From the NCBI RefSeq assembly GCF_014639155.1, contig NZ_BMFT01000009.1, positions 1 through 62,089 on the forward strand: 62,089 nt of DNA. Reading direction: 5' to 3'. Of the stretch, positions 17,630 through 26,075 are shown piece by piece (within the stretch, counting starts at the first letter, position 1; each line of letters begins with the position of its first letter). Source of the stretch: Paenibacillus segetis (GTDB taxonomy: Bacteria > Bacillota > Bacilli > Paenibacillales > Paenibacillaceae). The notes below the pieces were generated by a model, which saw only the letters and a program-made list of their open reading frames with translations, did no database searches and was not told the DNA's origin. Both the position numbers and the translations under genes were made by a program.

Positions 17630-19970
17630 ATTCCTTATCTTGCTCTGCAGGGATATCACTGTCAGAGGCATACATCTTACGATATTGTCCAGGCGTATAG
17701 CCTGTCTCCTTCTTGAACTTACGGATAAAGTTCGGAGCGTCCAGATAACCGACACTTTCAATAATTTCTTTGAGTGGGGCATTGGTATTAATAAGCAGTC
17801 GGATAACTTCATCCATTCGTCTATGCCAGATATACTGCGAGAAATTACAGCCCATTTTCTCTTTGAAGCTGCGGCTGAGATAGGAGATCGAGACGGAATA
17901 TTTCAGAGCGACATGCTCCAGACTGAGCGTGTAGTCGGCAAATTTAAGATCTACATAAGTGACAATATTATCAATTAATGATGGTTGTTCGGTCTCCGTA
18001 TTGTGCTGTACCTGCTGACAGATATGTGCCGTCATGGAGGTTAATTTGTTCTCTAGTTCCCCTAGTGTTTCGAAGGTAGAGTATTTGGAGATGTTCGTGA
18101 ACACTTCGTTCACGCCTAGCTCAGCAGCTGTACGGAGCAAGGAATTCAAGAGATCGAAGCAGATACACCGTAGTAAGGAATTCGGTAGCGATTCATCTTT
18201 GATGGAATCTATTATACTTGCAATCATCTGATCGGCAACAGATTCATTGCCTTGCTTAAGACTCTGCTCTAGCTTCAGCATGGATTTCTTAGGAATCCAA
18301 AATGTCTCTGCCGTAGAAGAGGTGATCTCGGATAAATGCTCAAAGTAGGTGACGTGGGAACTGGATCCCATCATACGATTTTCCATCGCTGTTGCAGCCT
18401 CTATGAAGGACTGGTTTATTCCGGCAAGATCACTATACACTGTTCCTACACCGATATATGGAATGATCTGGAAGTTGTCAATGACCGTAACTTGGATGGC
18501 TTCGATAATCTGCTCAATCTCCGCTTGAATATTTGCCTCATCCACTGCGGGCATAGAGACCATAAGTGCGAACTGATCTGCAGGTGAGAACTCCACCCCG
18601 TAAACATATGTATTTAAATCTGACAGCTCAAATTCACCAAGCATTTCCTGCATATGATGACGTACTTGCCGGGAATCTTCACCCTCTTGCGTATCATCCC
18701 AAGCTAATATAACAGAGAAGTATTGACCCGGACCATGAGGGAATTCTAGCCCGGCACCTGCGATCATATGCTCAATCTCCGGATCGTCAGGCTTACCATG
18801 CTTGAACAGGAGTAATAGGCACTGGTTCCGTACAAAAGGCTCCTGTGTATCTATTGTCGTGCTGTAATTATGAATCGTTTGTTTGATCCAGTCCCATTCA
18901 TTACGTGTTTTGGAGGTATCCACGTCTTTGCTTTTTAGCTTAGCGAATTCGATTAAGTCCCTGATGGGATGATATTGCCGTTTTGCCAAGACCATGGCAG
19001 CAATGATACCCGTCAATACAACGATACAAAAAACCATAAAAATAAGGGTCTGAATATGGGCTACTCTGCTGAAAAATTGATAGCTAGGCATCGTTGTCAC
19101 ATAGGTCCAGTTATTATATGTCGATTTAACGGCAACAACAGAGTGCTTTTCTCCATCGAGCTCCATACTATGGATGCCTGGCTGGAGTGAAGATAAGGTG
19201 CCGAGTACCTCTGAGGGCAAGCTTCTCCCACGATTATTGGAGGTAAGTACTTCGCCGTCTTGACTAAATATGTAGCTACTGCCGGAGAAGTCATTAAGTA
19301 TCGTGTCCATGACACCCATTAACTTCGATTCACTCATCAAATACACCACAGTTCCGTTAGGAAAAGGGTCATTTGGTTTGATAGGAACGAGTAGCGTAAG
19401 CAGGGGTTCCTTACGAGAGTTAACGGTTACATTTTCTGCTGGGCGTATAATCGGCTGCTTCGACTCATTAAGATCACGGAGTACATCTTCCTTGCTCCAA
19501 TTTTCGTAATGATACATTTTGCCGAACACAACATCCAAATCACTTAATCCACGGTAAGAATAAATGATGTTATCATTATGGAAATACAAAAATAATTCCT
19601 CAAGTATGCCGCTATTTGCCTTGTAACTGGCTAAAGTACTGATGGCTTCAAGACCATAGTACGGATGGCGAACCATATAAGGAGTTAAATGTTGGTCATA
19701 AGCTATTTTGCTAGCGATTTCCTGCAGCTCGTTCATACGATCATCAATCGTCATTTTCACTTGGTTGAGCTGGTTGACATTGGATTGTTCTATTTCAGAG
19801 CGTAAACTTGTGACTGCGTTTTCATAAATGAACATCGTGACGATGGTTAAAGGAATGAGAAACATTAAAATGTAGGAAAAAGTATATTTGAGGAGCAGTT
19901 TCGATTTGAAATGGTTTCCGAACATTCGGACCTTGGACATGAAAGGTGACTTGAACGTTAGCTTTGCCAC
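17628..19970 (-). CDS. membrane-anchored AraC-family transcriptional regulator with extracellular sensor
   Basis: One-component regulator of 780 residues that combines a sensor-kinase-like front end with a DNA-binding tail. A first membrane segment lies at about 25-52 (YTFSYILMFLIPLTIVTMF). An extracellular cache-like domain follows to about 305, then a second membrane segment (IFMVFCIVVLTGIIAAMVLA). A cytoplasmic linker leads to a C-terminal double helix-turn-helix of AraC/XylS type, with YSVSISYLSRSFKEKMG and VGYLDAPNFIRKFKKETG. There is no kinase domain or phospho-acceptor. The start is GTG with GGAGGG 9 bases upstream. It is convergent with the mannoside operon and is the obvious candidate activator for the two matching promoters at 8199 and 14478. 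The signal is likely an extracellular mannoside. Confidence 0.93.
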   Translation of the reverse strand: MAKLTFKSPFMSKVRMFGNHFKSKLLLKYTFSYILMFLIPLTIVTMFIYENAVTSLRSEIEQSNVNQLNQVKMTIDDRMNELQEIASKIAYDQHLTPYMVRHPYYGLEAISTLASYKANSGILEELFLYFHNDNIIYSYRGLSDLDVVFGKMYHYENWSKEDVLRDLNESKQPIIRPAENVTVNSRKEPLLTLLVPIKPNDPFPNGTVVYLMSESKLMGVMDTILNDFSGSSYIFSQDGEVLTSNNRGRSLPSEVLGTLSSLQPGIHSMELDGEKHSVVAVKSTYNNWTYVTTMPSYQFFSRVAHIQTLIFMVFCIVVLTGIIAAMVLAKRQYHPIRDLIEFAKLKSKDVDTSKTRNEWDWIKQTIHNYSTTIDTQEPFVRNQCLLLLFKHGKPDDPEIEHMIAGAGLEFPHGPGQYFSVILAWDDTQEGEDSRQVRHHMQEMLGEFELSDLNTYVYGVEFSPADQFALMVSMPAVDEANIQAEIEQIIEAIQVTVIDNFQIIPYIGVGTVYSDLAGINQSFIEAATAMENRMMGSSSHVTYFEHLSEITSSTAETFWIPKKSMLKLEQSLKQGNESVADQMIASIIDSIKDESLPNSLLRCICFDLLNSLLRTAAELGVNEVFTNISKYSTFETLGELENKLTSMTAHICQQVQHNTETEQPSLIDNIVTYVDLKFADYTLSLEHVALKYSVSISYLSRSFKEKMGCNFSQYIWHRRMDEVIRLLINTNAPLKEIIESVGYLDAPNFIRKFKKETGYTPGQYRKMYASDSDIPAEQDKE

Positions 19971-20317
19971 GAATGTGTTCCCTCCAATGATGTATGTATC
20001 AGGTAACGTTGATCGTTTTCCTATTATCTATTAAATTCAGGTTCCTGTAAAGGTAGACTAGACTAAGCTCAATCGGCATAATCGGCCCTGTTAAAGGTAA
20101 ATTTTTACTGTAATTCATATTAGTTCTTGCGAGTCTTGTTTCTTATATAGACATAGTCCTTTTCACTAAATTTATAGACATTATATAAAAGAACCCAAAC
20201 AGGAACTGACACTAAGCATATGATATACAAATGATCTAAGCGTCTGTATTTATATACTACGAGATCAGAAGTATTCATATTTGTTGGAGTTATAACAATG
20301 GTAGAGGTGCCGGTAAT
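19971..20317. other. intergenic region without recognised genes
   Basis: This is AT-rich sequence between the regulator start and the frameshifted small gene. A CATATGATA at 20217-20225 with an AC dinucleotide 16 bases upstream fits the loose SigK promoter pattern but is weak evidence. Nothing else was recognised. Confidence 0.4.
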
Positions 20318-20570
20318 ATGTCTCAAGCGAACATTCCTAATATTACTCCGAGTATAAATGTGACAAGAGAAGATGCCATTAATCTATTATTGTCTTCAGT
20401 TGCTCTTGAGGAGATTGGACTAAGTCATATCATTAATGCGGAGGGTGAGAATTTACAATACGTTCTAGGGACGCTCCCTGGCGTGACGATGCCGCAACCC
20501 GCAACCCGCAACCATTTCTGATGTGTTACTTATGAACGAAAGTGTGAGGGATACAATTCAATTTTTGTAA
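20318..20570 (+). pseudogene. small conserved-type protein frameshifted by a 7-bp tandem repeat
   Basis: ATG at 20318 (GAGGTG nearby) opens a frame beginning SQANIPNITPSINVTREDA and continuing through LLLSSVALEEIGLSHIINAE. It resembles the N-terminus of small Bacillota proteins often found in spore formers, a recollection I could not check. The frame stops at 20519 with the unnatural tail QPATRNHF right after three tandem copies of CCGCAAC (20492-20512). If one 7-base copy is removed, the frame runs on as ATISDVLLMNESVRDTIQFL to a stop at 20568-20570, a hydrophobic helix consistent with the rest of the domain. So a 7-bp duplication has shifted the frame. It may be a fixed pseudogene or a slipped-strand ON/OFF switch. 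Function unknown. Confidence 0.6.
20492..20512. repeat. three tandem copies of a 7-bp unit
   Basis: CCGCAAC is repeated three times without interruption inside a coding frame. Because 7 is not a multiple of three, each gain or loss of a unit changes the reading frame. Confidence 0.9.
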
Positions 20571-20584
20571 TGATCAAAAAAGAC

Positions 20585-20613
20585 TTGCTAACATTCAAAG
20601 TATATGTTATTAT
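20585..20613 (+). promoter_or_regulatory. promoter of tRNA-Ser
   Basis: TTGCTA at 20585-20590 and TATTAT at 20608-20613 with a 17-base spacer lie about 30 bases before the tRNA. Confidence 0.6.
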
Positions 20614-20644
20614 CTATTTTGTTCGCTAATCAGATATGTCATAT

Positions 20645-20733
20645 GGAGAGGTACCGAAGCGGTCATAACGGGGCGGTCTTGAAAACCGTTAGGGTGCAAG
20701 CCCACGTGGGTTCGAATCCCACCCTCTCCGCCA
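20645..20733 (+). tRNA. tRNA-Ser (anticodon UGA)
   Basis: The 89-base gene has a perfect 7-bp acceptor stem (GGAGAGG/CCTCTCC), an anticodon loop CTTGAAA with TGA at 20680-20682, a long class II variable arm, a GGTTCGAATCC T-arm and an encoded CCA end. It reads UCA and, by wobble, other UCN codons. The acceptor 3' end is not duplicated elsewhere nearby, so there is no sign of use as an integration site. Confidence 0.97.
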
Positions 20734-20768
20734 TAATTTTCAATTAAATTACTCTGATAAGCTAATAC

Positions 20769-20799
20769 AGCCGTTTCCCAGTAGGGAGGCGGCTTTTTG
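20769..20799 (+). terminator. tRNA-Ser terminator
   Basis: AGCCGTTTCCC pairs with GGGAGGCGGCT around AGTA and is followed by five T. Confidence 0.9.
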
Positions 20800-20906
20800 T
20801 TATATATTGCCAAAATCATTTGGAATTTACTGGTTGCCTTAATACAAGTTTGATGGCATCGTTAGCTATATAGAGGTTGTGCGTTAGGGATTGGAGGGTA
20901 TTGTAG

Positions 20907-21791
20907 ATGGTGCATGAGGTTGAAGCACGAACATTGCTATCTAAGCAGAAGCAACCGGAGAATTGGTTCGGAGTGGACTACAATTTAAATGTGTATAGAG
21001 GTTGTGTACATGGCTGCATTTATTGTGATTCCCGAAGTGAATGCTACGGAATTGAAGTATTTGAAGATATTACGGTGAAAAAGAATGCTGTGGAGCTATT
21101 GAACAAAGAGCTACGTGGCAAGCGACACAAGGGTATGATTGGTACGGGATCAATGAGTGATCCCTATATGCCAATCGAACGTTCTTTGCGGTTGACACGG
21201 GGGGTTCTAGAGACCATATTAGCTCACGGGTTTGCTGTCCATACGGTCACGAAAAGTGACCTGGTAGTGCGGGATGCCGATGTGCTAGAAGCCATTAGCC
21301 GTAAGACTCATGCCACTGTCGCGGTATCCCTTAGTACAAGTGATGAGAAGCAAGCAGCTTGGATTGAGCCTCATGCACCTTCTCCTAGTGCCCGTATGCA
21401 GGCAATGGGCACCCTAGCTAGACAGGGTATATACACGGGAGTGCTAATGATGCCTGTGTTGCCCTTCTTGACTGATAACCGTGCCAATATAGTAAACATA
21501 GTGGAGAAAGCGCATGCTAATGGGGCCCAGTTTATCATTCCGTGGTTAGGGATGTCATTACGGGATCGTCAGCGGGATTATTATTACGAGCATTTAGCTA
21601 AGAGCACACCAGGATTGGTTAAGCAATATCAAAGAACCTATGGGAATCGCTATAATTGCATGTCTCCGCGTGCTGCAGCACTGTGGGATGTTCTCCGTGA
21701 ACTTTGTGATAAATACGGTATGACATGTGAGATGAAGGATGTTAAACGCTATGTCCCTCCCGAAGCACCGGAACAACTTCAGTTATTTTAG
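20907..21791 (+). CDS. radical SAM protein, SPL family
   Basis: The 294-residue protein carries the radical SAM cluster motif CVHGCIYC (Cys33, Cys37, Cys40), which binds a 4Fe-4S cluster that cleaves S-adenosylmethionine. Sequence around it (NVYRGCVHGCIYCDSRSECY) and GTGSMSDPYMPIE place it in the group annotated as SPL or Rv2578c-like radical SAM proteins, related to but distinct from spore photoproduct lyase. It ends in the short motif EQLQLF. The ATG has GGAGGG upstream. It stands alone between tRNA-Ser and sspP. The substrate is unknown, and I would not call it SplB without conserved-residue comparison. Confidence 0.88.
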   Translation: MVHEVEARTLLSKQKQPENWFGVDYNLNVYRGCVHGCIYCDSRSECYGIEVFEDITVKKNAVELLNKELRGKRHKGMIGTGSMSDPYMPIERSLRLTRGVLETILAHGFAVHTVTKSDLVVRDADVLEAISRKTHATVAVSLSTSDEKQAAWIEPHAPSPSARMQAMGTLARQGIYTGVLMMPVLPFLTDNRANIVNIVEKAHANGAQFIIPWLGMSLRDRQRDYYYEHLAKSTPGLVKQYQRTYGNRYNCMSPRAAALWDVLRELCDKYGMTCEMKDVKRYVPPEAPEQLQLF

Positions 21792-21898
21792 TTCTAGTTT
21801 CATAACGACTACAAGATAAATGTGTATAAAGAAAAGTCATTCGCCACAAATTAATGATGGATACAGAAAGTGAGATGTACAAGGGAGGGACTTTTATC

Positions 21899-22054
21899 AT
21901 GACTAAGCCTAAAGGTTACACGACACCAGGAACACAGCCTGCTAACCACGAGAGGAACGAAGAACGTGGACATAGTGGACCAGAGCCATTATCCGGATCT
22001 AAAAAGGTGAAGAACCGGAACCATGTCAGCCACAATAATCCTCAGGGAAGTTAA
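21899..22054 (+). CDS. sspP: small acid-soluble spore protein P
   Basis: A 51-residue, very hydrophilic protein containing GPEPLSGSKKVKNRNH, which matches the conserved core of B. subtilis SspP (also called CotL). It is a minor spore core protein made in the forespore. The start at ATG 21899 is fixed by AAGGGAGGG at 21880-21888. A longer frame starting at 21854 lacks a binding site. A terminator follows at 22102. Its presence is direct evidence that the organism forms endospores. No confident SigG promoter was found upstream. Confidence 0.9.
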   Translation: MTKPKGYTTPGTQPANHERNEERGHSGPEPLSGSKKVKNRNHVSHNNPQGS

Positions 22055-22101
22055 TTTTTTCGGACTACCGGGATCATTTCAACATGGAAAATAGTTGATG
22101 G

Positions 22102-22134
22102 ATGCCTCAGCATTTCGCTGGGGCATTTTCTTTT
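22102..22134 (+). terminator. sspP terminator
   Basis: ATGCCTCAGC pairs with GCTGGGGCAT around ATTTC, followed by TTTCTTTT. Confidence 0.9.
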
Positions 22135-22265
22135 GAAAATGAATTAAAGAAGACAGAGCGCTCAGAAAATGTAATAATAAAGATAGGGTCATCACCTAGG
22201 TATAGTTGGTGATTAACGATAAGGAAAGAAGGAATTAAAATTATAACCATACTGAAAGGATCGTG

Positions 22266-23222
22266 ATGCGCTTGACCTTCTTCAATTCTTCAAATCATGT
22301 AGAATCAATACCCTCTGTAACACATGACAATTTACCTCCGCAATCTGATCTTCAACCTGTTCGCCCACATCATAAGCGAACCCTTGGCAACATCATGCTC
22401 CGAACCCTTTTTATCGCGCTTGGAGCTATCATTGTCTCGGTAGCGTTGGAATTATTTCTAGTACCAAATCAAATTACGGATGGCGGAATTACTGGTATAT
22501 CGGTCATGTCTTCCCATTTAACCGAATGGGCACTTGGTATATTCTTGTTCTTGTTTAACTTACCTTTCCTCATCATAGGTTATAAACAAATTGGTAAGAC
22601 GTTCGCCATGTCTACTTTGCTAGGGATTACAGTTATGTCAATTGGTACAGCGTTGTTACATCCGGTCGCACCTTTTGTTGATGATACCCTACTGGCATTT
22701 GTATTTGGCGGTATTTTACTCGGATTGGGCACAGGCTTGGTTATCAGGTTTGGTGGATCATTGGACGGTACTGAAATTGTAGCCATATTGATTTCTCGGA
22801 GAACAGCATTCTCTGTTGGCGAAATTATTATGTTTTTTAACTTCTTTATTTTGCTCTGTGCAGGTTTTGTATTTACATGGGAAAGTGCGCTGTTCTCATT
22901 ATTAGCTTATTATATAGCGTTTAAGACAATAGATATCGTAGTAGATGGTTTGAATGAATCGAAATCGGTGTGGATTATCAGCGATCAGATTGATGAAATC
23001 GGAGATGCCATTCAGAGTCGATTGGGCCGGGGTGTAACTTATTTGTCCGGTGAAGGTGGATTTTCGGGTGATCCGAAAAAAGTTATATTTTGCGTTATTA
23101 CTCGGTTAGAGGAAGCTAAACTTAAGGAAATTGTAAATCATTACGATGATAGTGCTTTTATGGCAGTAGGAAATATCCATGATGTGAAAGGCGGGCGCTT
23201 TAAGAAGAAAGCTATCCATTAG
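22266..23222 (+). CDS. YitT family membrane protein
   Basis: Predicted integral membrane protein of 318 residues with a hydrophilic start, five or six membrane segments (first around 45-65: LRTLFIALGAIIVSVALELFL), the YitT signature VPNQITDGGITGISV and a cytoplasmic C-terminal DUF2179 domain (about 235-310, with RGVTYLSGEGGFSGDPKKV). Members are widespread in Bacillota, and their transport role is not established. ATG at 22266 is preferred over GTG at 22263 because it gives a 6-base spacing from AAAGGA. It is monocistronic with a strong terminator. Confidence 0.93.
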   Translation: MRLTFFNSSNHVESIPSVTHDNLPPQSDLQPVRPHHKRTLGNIMLRTLFIALGAIIVSVALELFLVPNQITDGGITGISVMSSHLTEWALGIFLFLFNLPFLIIGYKQIGKTFAMSTLLGITVMSIGTALLHPVAPFVDDTLLAFVFGGILLGLGTGLVIRFGGSLDGTEIVAILISRRTAFSVGEIIMFFNFFILLCAGFVFTWESALFSLLAYYIAFKTIDIVVDGLNESKSVWIISDQIDEIGDAIQSRLGRGVTYLSGEGGFSGDPKKVIFCVITRLEEAKLKEIVNHYDDSAFMAVGNIHDVKGGRFKKKAIH

Positions 23223-23270
23223 CTAAATTTTAAGTCTCGCATAGACTCACCCTGGTTTATTATATTTAAT

Positions 23271-23307
23271 AAATCCCCACGTGAACTCGTCACGTGGGGA
23301 TTTTTGT
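23271..23307. terminator. bidirectional terminator between the YitT gene and tadA
   Basis: Perfect 13-bp stem AAATCCCCACGTG (23271-23283 and 23291-23303) with flanking A and T runs lies between two convergent genes. Confidence 0.93.
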
Positions 23308-23313
23308 TAGAGC

Positions 23314-23808
23314 TTATTTGTTATTACGTAGCCGTCTAAAAAACGTAGTGAGCATTGTTGCGCACTCTTCTTGAAGAATACCGGAGGTTACTTCGGTCCG
23401 GTGGTTAAACCGAGGCTCCTGAAGTAAGTTCATCAGTGTACCAGCGCACCCTGCTTTGGGATCGGGTGTGCCGTAGATGACATGGGGAACACGACATTGC
23501 ACGATTGCTCCAGCGCACATCGGACAGGGCTCTAAAGTAACGTAGAGACGGCAATTTAAGAGTCGCCAAGCTCCGATCGTTTCACTTGCTTCACGTATCG
23601 CTATCATTTCTGCATGAGCGGTTCCATCGAGATTGCTTTCTCTTAAATTATGTCCTCTACCAACAATTTCGTCGCCTAGAACGATAATAGCGCCAATGGG
23701 TACTTCGCCGATGGATTCTGCCTTTCTTGCCTCTGCAATCGCTTCTTGCATCCAATATTCATGCGAATGAGTTGAGAGAGGAGGCTCCGGGATTAATGGT
23801 AATGACAT
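23314..23808 (-). CDS. tadA: tRNA-specific adenosine-34 deaminase
   Basis: Converts adenosine to inosine at the wobble position of tRNA-Arg(ACG). It is a zinc-dependent cytidine-deaminase fold enzyme of 164 residues. TAHAEM holds the zinc ligand His65 and the catalytic Glu67. EPCPMCAGAI holds Cys95 and Cys98. AAGGAG lies about 13 bases before the ATG. In B. subtilis the orthologue yaaJ directly precedes the SRP RNA and dnaX, whereas here about 34 kb intervene. Confidence 0.95.
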   Translation of the reverse strand: MSLPLIPEPPLSTHSHEYWMQEAIAEARKAESIGEVPIGAIIVLGDEIVGRGHNLRESNLDGTAHAEMIAIREASETIGAWRLLNCRLYVTLEPCPMCAGAIVQCRVPHVIYGTPDPKAGCAGTLMNLLQEPRFNHRTEVTSGILQEECATMLTTFFRRLRNNK

Positions 23809-23883
23809 AAGATGTATTCAGCTCCTTGGGTTGTTTATAAATAAAGGGATTATGCAACGAACAAATATTCGTTGTTAACATGT

Positions 23884-23987
23884 TGTGGATAAACCTGTGC
23901 ACAACCAGAAAAACTTGATCTTTTATCCCCACTATTATACACAATATACACACAATACTTGTTTATATGTGTATAACTTGTGTGTAA
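23884..23987. other. cluster of DnaA boxes in the tadA-kinase intergenic region
   Basis: Three perfect TTATNCACA boxes occur at 23884-23892 (as TGTGGATAA), 23935-23943 and 23968-23976 (as TGTGTATAA). One-mismatch boxes lie at 23923-23931, 23944-23952 and 23979-23987. That is six boxes in 104 bases on both strands, followed by an AT-rich stretch, a near-match to a Spo0A box (TTCGACGAA, 23998-24006) and a hairpin at 24064-24082. dnaA and dnaN are not here, so this is more likely a DnaA-binding cluster than the replication origin. It could control tadA or the kinase, or titrate DnaA. Confidence 0.65.
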
Positions 23988-24167
23988 TATTCTGATTTTC
24001 GACGAAAACGCGTTTTTTTGAGGTGTTTTTCCTCAATTGTAGGAAATCGGCATGTGAATATCAACATCTTTGCAAAAGATGTCGTTGCAGTTATGATGAG
24101 GTTATAAAGAAACATATTCCAAATATAGAATAATAGATAGGATTGTTCCAAGGGGTGAAAAGAGTAA

Positions 24168-26057
24168 TTGTCCATTAAAACAAAGCTATCTCTCATTATG
24201 TCATTATTTGCTTTAGTGATTCTGAGTTTGAATGTTGTTATGGGTTACTTAATAACCCGGGACAACTTAACTAGAAATAACGAACTCAATATGATGTTAG
24301 CGGGCAAACAGATTGCTCTTGCTGTTGAACAAAGCCGTTCAGTCTATGAATATATTAAGGATCAATATAAAGAGGGCACTAATGATAACATAATAGAGAG
24401 TACATTATCATTGACCAGTCCTGATCGAATTACGCAGGAATCGATTCGGGTGAATCGGAACATTTTCGAAATTACCGGGTTAACCCTTAGGAACCCAAAT
24501 GAACTGAGTATCCAGTTCGGTACATACATTTATAAGAATGATTCTACGGATCTTAAGTCTGTTAAAGAGGCGTTAAAGACTAGGAAAAGCATGATGAAGG
24601 ACACTAAGATTAACGGCAAACATGTGCTTGAGAGCTATATTCCAATCATGCCGCATAATAGTGAATCTTATGTCATTCGGATAATCTCAAGTTATGAGCC
24701 CATATCTTCAGCGCTGTCTAGAGTGTTATTCAATAAAATATCTACTTCGCTTGTATTCATACAGATTATTATTATTATAAGCTCTATATTAGCAGGTAAA
24801 CTGACAAGACCGATTCACGTTATTCTGAAGAAGGTCAATCAGTTAGCTTCCGGGAGTTTTGAGACGAGATTAGAGGTTAATAGCAGAGATGAACTTGGAT
24901 TATTGTCCCATCGGATTAATGCGATGGCGAATAGTATGAGCTATACGACCTCAGAGCTCCGGCAGAAGAACGAAGAGAACCAGTCGATGAAGGAACATTT
25001 AGAATCCATTATCAACCAGACGGCGGACGCAATCCATTTAACCGATCTGGACGGAAACGTTATTCGCGTGAATTCAGCATTTGAATATCTCTATGGGTGG
25101 ACGAGTGAAGAGATCGTTGGCTCTAGGTTAGATTTTATCCCTAGTTCTGCTGGGGAATATCGAAGAGAGTGGCGTAAGGAGTTAGAGCTTGGGAGACCTT
25201 TTATACTGTCAAAGGCTGTGCGGATTTGCAAAGACGGTAGTAAGATAGACGTGAGTATCAGCGAATCGCCGATATTTGATGAAGATGGGAAGATTACTGC
25301 AGTTATAAGTATCTCGCGCGATATGACAGAGCACAATAAAATGGAGGAGTTGCTTCGTCGGTCTGAGAAGTTGACCATGGTTGGACAACTGGCTGCAGGT
25401 GTGGCGCATGAGATCCGCAATCCACTTACGACACTGCGAGGTTTTCTGCAGATGCAGCAACGTGCTAAGATAATAAACCAGAGTCATACGGATATTATGC
25501 TCTCCGAACTAGACCGAATTAATTTAATTGTGAGTGAGTTTCTGATTCTTGCGAAACCTCAGGCCGTAAATTTCCAAATCAGAGATGTTCGTTTCACTTT
25601 GGGTGACGTCATCTCTTTATTAGATAGTGAGGCGCATTTACACAATATCGAATTTAGGGCCCATTTCTCACAGGATCCTGTTCTGGTACACTGTGAAGAG
25701 AATCAGCTGAAGCAGGTATTTATTAATGTGTTAAAGAATGCAATGGAAGCCATGCCGGTAGGTGGGAAGATTACTATCAAGTTGGATGGTGAGGATCAAC
25801 AGCACGCGGTAATCACCGTGACAGACGAGGGAGAGGGTATTTCCAAGGAACGATTGCAGAAGATCGGAGAACCCTTCTACACGAATAAGGAGAAGGGTAC
25901 GGGGCTTGGACTCATGGTCACTCAACGTATAATTGAAGCTCACATGGGTACGCTGGCGATTGATAGTGAAGTAGGCCAAGGCACGGTAGTGACCATTACG
26001 TTGCCGAGGATTGAAGCAATAGAAGCAAGTGATGGGGAATCTAGGATAATGACATAA
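24168..26057 (+). CDS. membrane sensor histidine kinase with HAMP and PAS domains
   Basis: The 629-residue kinase has membrane segments at about 7-29 and 191-209 flanking an extracytoplasmic sensor domain, HAMP (about 210-260), a PAS domain (about 275-390, with TDLDGNVIRVNSAFEYLYGW), the phospho-acceptor H-box GVAHEIRNPLTTL with His414, and an ATPase domain with N box NVLKNAMEAM, DEGEGI and GTGLGLMV. The start is TTG with AAGGGGTG 9 bases upstream. It has no response regulator beside it, and its catalytic core resembles the sporulation kinases. Spo0F, encoded in the same window, is a plausible partner, but that is inference. rluF follows after 18 bases. Confidence 0.93.
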   Translation: MSIKTKLSLIMSLFALVILSLNVVMGYLITRDNLTRNNELNMMLAGKQIALAVEQSRSVYEYIKDQYKEGTNDNIIESTLSLTSPDRITQESIRVNRNIFEITGLTLRNPNELSIQFGTYIYKNDSTDLKSVKEALKTRKSMMKDTKINGKHVLESYIPIMPHNSESYVIRIISSYEPISSALSRVLFNKISTSLVFIQIIIIISSILAGKLTRPIHVILKKVNQLASGSFETRLEVNSRDELGLLSHRINAMANSMSYTTSELRQKNEENQSMKEHLESIINQTADAIHLTDLDGNVIRVNSAFEYLYGWTSEEIVGSRLDFIPSSAGEYRREWRKELELGRPFILSKAVRICKDGSKIDVSISESPIFDEDGKITAVISISRDMTEHNKMEELLRRSEKLTMVGQLAAGVAHEIRNPLTTLRGFLQMQQRAKIINQSHTDIMLSELDRINLIVSEFLILAKPQAVNFQIRDVRFTLGDVISLLDSEAHLHNIEFRAHFSQDPVLVHCEENQLKQVFINVLKNAMEAMPVGGKITIKLDGEDQQHAVITVTDEGEGISKERLQKIGEPFYTNKEKGTGLGLMVTQRIIEAHMGTLAIDSEVGQGTVVTITLPRIEAIEASDGESRIMT

Positions 26058-26075
26058 CGGGGTGATCTTGACACA

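Noticed and set aside
20645..20733. tRNA-Ser as an integration site for the mannoside locus
   Set aside because: No duplicated tRNA 3' end, integrase or other mobility gene is visible, and the locus lies on the 5' side of the tRNA.
21854..21898. Longer start for the sspP gene
   Set aside because: The upstream ATG has no ribosome binding site. AAGGGAGGG is placed for the ATG at 21899, and the SspP family begins there.
23809..24167. Chromosomal replication origin
   Set aside because: DnaA boxes are dense, but dnaA, dnaN and the usual origin neighbours are missing, so a DnaA-binding cluster is the safer call.
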